This document shows, one piece after another, positions 8,107-12,794 of a DNA stretch of 12,794 nt (position 1 is its first letter; every line of letters starts with the position of its first letter). The notes beneath the pieces were generated by a model. It saw only the letters and a program-made list of their open reading frames with translations, was not told the origin of the DNA and made no database searches. The DNA comes from Terana coerulea (taxonomy: Eukaryota; Basidiomycota; Agaricomycetes; Polyporales; Phanerochaetaceae): positions 1 through 12,794 of the forward strand of contig JAKOGH010001021.1 of the NCBI GenBank assembly GCA_024811115.1. The letters are read 5' to 3'. Position numbers and translations under genes: made by a program.

Positions 8107-8423
8107 TGTCAACAACAACTAGTACAACTGTACCAGGTGCGACGCTCTCAACCGGGACGGAAGTAGTGGTGCAGTCTCTGAGTAACTAGCTGGGGAACAG
8201 ACCAGCTTGAGACTGGCTTTCTCTGTTGCAGACGGTAGCTACTTATACATGTGTAGTCCTAAACTGTATAGTACCACCCGGTATCCTCGTGTATGTACTA
8301 GAGCGATCCAGAACAATAGAGAAACATGTGGAAACTACGAGTATTGATAAAAGAACAATAGATAGGGGCAGAAGACAATGGAAATGAAAAGAATACCCTA
8401 GAGACGCCCAGAAGTTCATGACA
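8107..8423 (-). repeat. 5' LTR of the Ty3/gypsy element
   Basis: This 317-bp copy matches 1485-1793. On the minus strand it begins TGTCATGAAC and ends GTTGTTGACA. As the 5' LTR it would hold the promoter: a TATAAG box at 8247-8242 lies 33 bases before the inferred start at 8214. Eight extra bases in four small indels account for the length difference from the other copy. Confidence 0.93.
8242..8247 (-). promoter_or_regulatory. LTR TATA box of the Ty3/gypsy element
   Basis: The minus strand reads ATGTATAAGTAG here, and the same box sits at 1623-1618 in the other LTR. It lies 33 bases (31 in the 3' LTR) before the 11-base word complementary to the primer-binding site, a normal TATA-to-start distance. 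This supports that word being the RNA 5' end. Confidence 0.6.
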
Positions 8424-10392
8424 CTTCCCTTGTTTTTGAATAAGTACAGCTCGGCGAGTATACTGAGTGATACAAGGCAGGCGTACCATGTTTGTGGCAG
8501 CCCAAAAAGGCTCCAGCTTAATCTCCTCACCTTCATTTTTGGAGCTGGAGTTTGTGATACGGAAGCACTTCGTCATCTCTTCTATTCTTCGCTGGGCTCG
8601 AGAGTATTGCGCGTGTGCATAGCTAGGAATATTTGCAGTGTGGCGGTGTAGTTGCGTTAGCTGTCTGCTCGTATAGTGGTGAGAAACTTGTCAGGATTGT
8701 GGGCACATACACCGGCACATTTTGCTCACTGCAGTCCTTTACAGCCCTTTGGTCACTGCTAGCTTCCTTCCAATTTTGTCGTTCTTCTACGTGAGCTTGT
8801 GACAAAAGATGCAGAAAACGAGTGATCTTGCCATTGCTCTTCAAAGGTATTGAGATTGCTTGAAGAGACCGGCCGGAGGCGGTAAGATGGGGGCGGGAGA
8901 ATGGCGAAGTCGGAAGGAGGAGTAAGTGACTCAGACGGAGGCAGGGGAAAGTTGCTTGGAGCGCTCGCTTTTGCCGGCTTGCCGAACCTTGCCGAACCTC
9001 GACCAAGCGCGCCACACTTTTCTGCCTTCTCTCTTCCTCCTCTCCCTTCCCTTGCTGTAGTGCTTTTCTCTTGTCCGGAATACATACTTCCAGCACTTAT
9101 CAGCTCAATTCGACCCTCCAGTACTCCAGTGGCTGCCAGTTTTTGTTTGTGGCACCGGGTCTGCGAAAACTGTTAATTCCATGCACGCTTAAGCACCCTT
9201 TGACGCGTAGCTTCGTCACACTTCGCGAACACAAGGCTGCCCTAATCCTGTGGGGATTTCTGTACACAACTTGCACTCTAAATATTCTCTAACTCCTTGC
9301 TTACTTTAGATGACCTCCTACCATTACATTGAAGTGAGCACAGCGTAGAAAAGTTTGCCAAGCATCTGCTTACCTTGGCAAGCTTGGGCGTGCTTGGGAA
9401 ATAGATGCTCAACGCCAACTTGGCGCGCTTTACTTAACTTTTGGTAACTTCATGCAGCTTTTGCTGCCTTCCATGTATTTAATGTAGTCTCAGCTCTTTC
9501 TATTGTACAAGTTCATGCCTGATGTCACCAAAGCTTGTAGTGCTAGCTGCAAATTAACTTGAAGTGCTTGAAAGCCGCAGGACTGCTGGAATTAAACCTG
9601 GGCGCCTATTTGTCCTATGGCATTGCTGCAAGTCTAGAATCCTCGGCTCTCTTGCAAAGCTCGCCATACACTGACATAAAAACATTGTTCAGACAGTGAT
9701 GTAAGACTGTTTCTTATGATATATCACCTTTATGAGTTACTTACTTGTGCATCTGAGCACTTTGTGCTTTGGGCACTTCAAGCAACTTCAAGTCGCTTGC
9801 GATCAACTTTGATGGGCTTCAACTTGCTTCGATCAGCTTGCGCTAGCTTGTGTGGCGTAAAGCTGCTTCGCAAACTTGGATGTGCTCTCGCAACTATTAT
9901 TAAGTATGTGCCACATTAATGTGTGTTACAATACTTATATAGACTAAAGTTGAGACCAGAATTGTGAGGCATTCTAATCTTTCATTCAGGGTCCGACCGC
10001 GGACTCCCGCCTAGCCCTTCCTTACCTGGCAGGCCGCCACATGGATGTAACTTAGTCGTCCTGCCTTGCGAGCATTGTCAAGATATAAGTGGGACAGCCT
10101 CTCTAACTTATGCAAGCATATTTATGCCATCTGGTTTACTTAGACAATCACGCCCGAGCACAAACACAGCAAGACTTGGAGCCTGGGGGTTGCGGTTGAT
10201 AGGTGTGCAAGCGCAAGTGTGGTCGGTGGTAGCGCCGATTCGAGGCTTTGGCTTTCATCGCAGCTCAACCATCATTTCCAACTTACACCTCTGGCAAGCA
10301 TATAAAGGGCGACCAATAATTGGACCTTACATCTAAGTTCCTGAGATGCAGTTTATAAGCCACTGCAAGCCAGCTTGAGCGTGCAGCAATAG
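8424..10392. other. Non-coding stretch with short repeats, no gene recognised
   Basis: No convincing gene or complete transposon was found. The longest frame (8623-9096, minus, 157 codons) is compositionally odd and resembles nothing known to me. Local structures include an 8-bp inverted repeat CTCCAGCT/AGCTGGAG (8511-8518 and 8543-8550), an 8-bp inverted repeat TTGCCAAG/CTTGGCAA (9355-9362 and 9374-9381), a 5-bp GC hairpin GTCCG/CGGAC (9991-9995 and 10000-10004), and a field of CTTCAA and GCTTG words at 9766-9880. TATAAA-like words occur at 10084 and 10301. The picture is of worn non-autonomous repeats or old LTR fragments. Confidence 0.4.
9766..9880. repeat. Cluster of CTTCAA/GCTTG words, possible decayed tandem array
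   Basis: Within about 115 bases the words CTTCAAG, CTTCAAC, GCTTGC, GCTTCG and AGCTTG recur roughly every 8-12 bases, and the same words form the inverted repeat at 10393-10431. It may be a decayed short-unit tandem array, but the unit could not be fixed by eye. Confidence 0.35.
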
Positions 10393-10431
10393 AAGCTGCT
10401 TCAAGCGCCTCGAAGGAGCTTGAAGCAGCTT
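10393..10431. repeat. Perfect 14-bp inverted repeat abutting a copia-type LTR
   Basis: AAGCTGCTTCAAGC at 10393-10406 is the exact reverse complement of GCTTGAAGCAGCTT at 10418-10431, with an 11-base spacer. The right arm ends one base before the proposed LTR start at 10433. The arms could form a hairpin or be the end of a small foldback element that the LTR element landed beside. No second copy was noticed. Confidence 0.85.
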
Positions 10432-10432
10432 G

Positions 10433-10724
10433 TGTTGAGTCAGATAAATGCTGTAAGCGCTCTGCTCACATCTTCTCTATTGTTCTACCAGGTTCCACCA
10501 TGACAACCCCTATTGTCCATTGTCCTGGCACCTATTTGTGTCTATTTGTAGTACAGCCACACTGTATTGTATATAAGGCAGCTCTCTGTGCCATACTCTA
10601 ATAAGACTCTTACAACTCTCAACCTACTTACGTGTATTCAAACCAGCCTACAGGTGAGTAACCATCCTAGCTTTCTGTAGGCCTCGGTAGGAGTGTACAC
10701 CACTGTATGCGCTGCACTTCTACA
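10433..10724 (+). repeat. Probable 5' LTR of the copia-type element
   Basis: The right edge (TTCTACA, ending 10724) is fixed by the primer-binding site. The left edge at TGTTGA (10433) is inferred: TGTTGA and the terminal TCTACA form an imperfect inverted repeat (5 of 6). Length would be 292 bp, ordinary for copia elements. A TATATAAGG box sits inside. Confidence 0.6.
10570..10578 (+). promoter_or_regulatory. LTR TATA box of the copia-type element
   Basis: TATATAAGG at 10570-10578 lies mid-LTR, as expected for the U3 promoter. RNA would start some 30 bases on, near 10600-10610, in the stretch leading to TCTAATAAG and the pyrimidine-rich CTCTTACAACTCTC. Confidence 0.6.
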
Positions 10725-10725
10725 G
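10654..10725 (+). other. Candidate 72-nt intron spanning the LTR/primer-site junction
   Basis: CAG at 10651-10653 is followed by a consensus donor GTGAGTA. TTCTACAG at 10718-10725 is a good acceptor 72 nt later, a common fungal intron size. The acceptor G is also the first base of the primer-binding site. No clear CTRAY branch point was seen. This may be chance. Confidence 0.25.
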
Positions 10726-10736
10726 GTTATGAGCCC
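10725..10736 (+). other. Primer-binding site, complementary to initiator tRNA-Met anticodon arm
   Basis: GGTTATGAGCCC directly after the LTR is complementary to the anticodon stem-loop of eukaryotic initiator tRNA-Met, GGGCUCAUAACC, which includes the CAU anticodon. Elements of the copia group are known to prime from an internally cut tRNA-iMet half-molecule at this place. Confidence 0.75.
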
Positions 10737-10911
10737 CGATGATGCAGTTGATTGCGCTATCACTGGCAGCAACAACCAGCTCATTGGTAAACTCGACTGT
10801 ACTTGTTCGCTGCCATCACATGTGACGGTTGCGCTTCCAGTGCACTGTCTGCGCCAGGCAAGCTGAGCAGGCCTGAGGGAAGCCCTCTAAAGCCCCTCCT
10901 TGGCTAAAGCC
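10737..10911 (+). other. Leader of the copia-type element
   Basis: The 175 bases between primer site and Gag start have no open frame of note. TCACATGTGA at 10817-10826 is a 10-bp perfect palindrome. Gag most likely begins at the ATG at 10912, the first ATG in the Gag frame. Confidence 0.5.
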
Positions 10912-12038
10912 ATGTCAATACGTCGTACTGACAGTTCTGCCCCTACAGAACTCAACAATGTCTTCTCACTCGAGAAGCTTGTCCCTGTCCTCGACGGAAC
11001 CAACTGGGAGCACTGGAACGACACCCTTGAAGTTGTTCCTGGGCACTCAGGGAATCGCTCATCAGCTCACGACAACCCAGCCGAGGGTGCCGGCCTTAGT
11101 CCGCACTGTTCCAGCAGTTCCCGCTTCGCGCAGTTCGCAGCTGATGGTACCAACCCTGCCATCCCTGCTCTCTCCTGCATCTGGCGAAGTACCCGGCAAC
11201 GAAGCATGAGCACTCCAGAGCCGTCAACAAGCTTAACAACTAGATCAACAATGACCTCTGGGCCATGGGCTTCATTCGCCTTCGCCTGACTTACCAGATT
11301 GATCAGTCAGTGAAGAATGAAACAACAGCCAAGGCTCTGTACGAAGTCCCTGCAGACGACCTACACCCAGAACACTCTGGCTATGGCCTACGCCGACTTC
11401 AGGGGCCTCTTAGAGACTTGCATCCCGAGGATGAGTCCCCAGCACCTGCGATCGCCAAGATCTAAGCCCACGTCGACTGCCTAGATGCAGTCTATGCGTA
11501 GACAATTACATACACCTGATGCTCCTCATATCGAAGGCACCAGGGTATGGTAAGCATATCGCCACCGTCACCACACTAAATCAGAAGATGGTAGACACGG
11601 CACTGACTCCTGCCCTGCCTGGGGCCCCTTGAACCTAAGGTTTATGGGCGGCAGCTCATTGCTGCTTGGGAGCAGCGAAAGCTTTCCAGTGGACAGCGCA
11701 AGCAGACTGAGTCTGCTAAGCGCTGTCACCACCGTCAAGAACAAGGGAAGGATCCCCAGTTCAAGCAGCAGCAGCAGCATGCAGCAGCAGCGATTGCAAG
11801 GACAGCAGCAGCAGCAGCAGGATGGTGCCGGCAACGGCAAGGGAAAGAAGACCCAGCGCAGCAAGCGCTGGCGGGCAAGGGCAAAGGCAAGGCCCAGGAC
11901 GCTGACCACGGTCACTTCTACATTGCCGCCTTGGTCATCCCGGTGGTGAACAACTTCACCTCTGACGTGCCGCTCTCCAAATCCGAGGATGAAGAAATGC
12001 AGTCTCGTCGAAGGGGAACGCAAGCTCTGGCTCGCTAA
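10912..12038 (+). pseudogene. gag: Ty1/copia-type Gag, frameshifted
   Basis: The first frame begins MSIRRTDSS and runs through ELNNVFSLEKLVPVLDGTNW and EHWNDTLE (about 10942-11033), the hallmark copia Gag opening (K-L-x-G-x-N-Y/W-x-x-W). A shift leads to FLGTQG and a Pro/Val-rich spacer (11030-11205). A third frame gives MGFIRLRLTYQIDQSVKNET, then AKALYE (about 11265-11345), the helical core of the UBN2-type domain, ending in a TAA at 11463. Further on, QLIAAWEQRK (about 11651-11680) and a Gln/Ala-rich then Lys/Gly-rich basic tail lead to DHGHFYIAALVIP (near 11910-11945) and a TAA at about 12038. At least four frame changes or stops occur. No CCHC zinc knuckle was found. Confidence 0.75.
11766..11820 (+). 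repeat. CAG trinucleotide runs inside Gag
   Basis: CAG runs of 4 (11766-11777), 3 (11782-11790) and 6 (11803-11820) units are interrupted by CATG and CGATTGCAAGGA. In the best Gag frame the first run encodes glutamine and the later runs alanine, because the interruption shifts the phase. Slippage here is a likely source of frameshifts. Confidence 0.9.
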
Positions 12039-12794
12039 CGGCAACTAGTTTCCCTTCCGCAAGGCATTAGCCCTTGCCGAGAAGCTCGGAGTCATCGGGT
12101 TCTAAGAGCGCATCCGGACCCTCGAGGAGGTTGTCAACGCCAATGAGCACAACACTCATTGCGCAGACGCCATGCAGGACATCGAACACCGCAACCTGCG
12201 AATGCAGTTCGTGAGTTAGAATTCCAGCAGGAGTTCACTCTAGACGATCTCCCCACGCTAACTAAATTGTTAGCAGTCCTCGGCGAGGACGACAAGTTCA
12301 GACTCTGCACAAGGCCCAGCTCCGCTGGCCGCGGAGCTCGCAAGACTGCCCGCAAGCAGTGGATTACAGACAAGAACACCGCCTTAAACAAGGGCTCGAC
12401 CTACAACCAGAAGCATCGTGGACACTTCTGGTGGGAGCGCAACCAGCTTGTGAAGCTGGCTGTTGCCCAGGAAAGCGAAGTTTGCTGCCACTGCCGCCGG
12501 AGGATGAGGCTGCTGAGAAGGCTCGTCGTATTAAACAAGCTGACCTCAACTACGCCAAGCGTATGCTTGATGCGCGCATTACCGAGCTCGACGCCTGCAT
12601 CGACCAGAATAACGTTGCTCTCAAATGCAAGTTTGCTGAGAGCCGGAGTTTGCTAAGGGCAGCTCGCGCGAACCCTCGCTGATCATCTGGTCCGATGAGG
12701 TTGATATGCAAATGTCGTTCGACAGAGAGGACGGCTTCGACACTCGCGACCACCCTGACATCGGACGCTGTGTCCCTCAGAAACAAAGACAGCA
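12000..12794 (+). pseudogene. Charged helix-rich coding remnant after copia-type Gag, unknown function
   Basis: A protein-like signal passes through several frames to the end of the window. KLWLANGN and KALALAEKLGVIGF, then ERIRTLEEVVNANEHN and HCADAMQDIEHRNLRMQ, lie in one frame (about 12020-12215, two stops). EFTLDDLP, then AVLGEDDKF and WITDKNTALNKGSTYNQKH, then FWWERNQLVKLAV (about 12230-12470) lie in a second. EDEAAEKARRIKQADLNYAK and RMLDARITELDACIDQNN (about 12500-12625) lie in a third. PSLIIWSDEVDMQMSF and DREDGFDTRDHPDIGR (about 12675-12775) run open to the edge. The spacing of L, I and A in the EK-rich parts suggests coiled coils. I do not recognise a protease, integrase or reverse transcriptase here. 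It may be an extended Gag, a captured host segment or a neighbouring gene. Confidence 0.5.

Larger units (their letters stand above)
1485..8423 (-). mobile_element. Ty3/gypsy LTR retrotransposon (chromovirus), full length but inactivated
   Basis: Two direct repeats (1485-1793 and 8107-8423) bracket minus-strand remains of Gag with a CCHC knuckle, aspartic protease, reverse transcriptase, RNase H, integrase and chromodomain. Integrase after RNase H is the Ty3/gypsy order, and the terminal chromodomain places it among the chromoviruses. A polypurine tract precedes the 3' LTR and a self-complementary primer-binding region follows the 5' LTR. Total length is about 6.94 kb. No target-site duplication is seen: the plus-strand flanks are AAGCC at 1480-1484 and CTTCC at 8424-8428. 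Numerous frameshifts and stops make it non-autonomous now. It lies close to telomere-like DNA, a common home for such elements. Confidence 0.93.
10433..12794 (+). mobile_element. Ty1/copia-type LTR retrotransposon, 5' part only (window ends inside)
   Basis: An LTR-like block with TG...CA ends (10433-10724) is followed at once by a primer-binding site complementary to the anticodon arm of initiator tRNA-Met, then a leader and a copia-type Gag. Half-tRNA-iMet priming is known for Drosophila copia and several fungal copia-group elements. Gag is frameshifted and no protease, integrase or reverse transcriptase appears before the window ends. Instead a charged helix-rich coding remnant follows. The right LTR lies outside the window, so the left LTR boundary rests on end motifs only. 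Confidence 0.7.

Noticed and set aside
8623..9096. Minus-strand 157-codon open frame
   Set aside because: It has no recognisable motif, biased Ser/Pro/Arg-rich composition, overlapping frames of similar size, and no intron or promoter pattern.
9940..10120. Possible additional solo LTR (TATA-like words, GC hairpin)
   Set aside because: No paired copy, no convincing TG...CA ends and no primer site or polypurine tract could be found.
11568..12044. Minus-strand 158-codon frame with a cysteine run
   Set aside because: The cysteine and leucine run is the antisense reading of the CAG repeats; the plus-strand Gag explains the region.
1..12794. CRISPR array, bacterial operon, rRNA or complete tRNA gene
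   Set aside because: No regularly spaced repeats, no ribosome-binding-site-led gene runs, no rRNA-like conserved stretch and no full cloverleaf were seen. The content is eukaryotic retroelement DNA.

Overview
The window looks like subtelomeric, transposon-filled DNA of a filamentous fungus. A basidiomycete is the best guess, perhaps an Agaricomycete of the Rhizoctonia/Ceratobasidium type, but this is an impression from retroelement protein style and was not checked by any search. It opens with degenerate CCCTAA-type repeats on the C-rich strand, as expected at the left end of a fungal chromosome. No intact cellular gene is visible. Almost all recognisable coding sequence is decayed LTR-retrotransposon sequence.

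Layout. 1-96: telomere-like repeats. 185-245: a tRNA-like, SINE-like fragment on the minus strand. 250-930: nothing recognised. 930-1434 (-): a possible decayed gene with two candidate short GT-AG introns. 1485-8423 (-): a complete but dead Ty3/gypsy element of about 6.9 kb. Read on the minus strand it has a 5' LTR (8423-8107), a primer-binding region, a long leader, Gag with a CCHC zinc knuckle, protease, reverse transcriptase, RNase H, integrase, a GPY/F module, a C-terminal chromodomain, a polypurine tract and a 3' LTR (1793-1485). It is a chromovirus. Pol is broken by many frameshifts and stops; the YIDD tyrosine is missing and two of three integrase catalytic residues are gone. 8424-10392: non-coding DNA with short inverted and repeated words. 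10393-10431: a perfect 14-bp inverted repeat. 10433-12794 (+): the left part of a Ty1/copia-type element with an LTR, a half-tRNA-iMet primer-binding site, a leader, a frameshifted Gag, and a charged helix-rich coding remnant of unknown function that runs off the window.

Most interesting point. The Ty3 element has no tRNA primer-binding site. Two bases after its 5' LTR lies an 11-base sequence exactly complementary to 11 bases inside the LTR, and those bases start 31-33 bp downstream of a TATA box, where transcription should begin. This is the arrangement of the self-priming Tf1/sushi retrotransposons. The copia-type element next door shows the alternative strategy, a site complementary to the anticodon arm of initiator tRNA-Met. 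The two Ty3 LTRs differ by 14 substitutions, all transitions and mostly at CpG or CpA, consistent with methylation-linked or RIP-like decay. All comparisons were made by eye.
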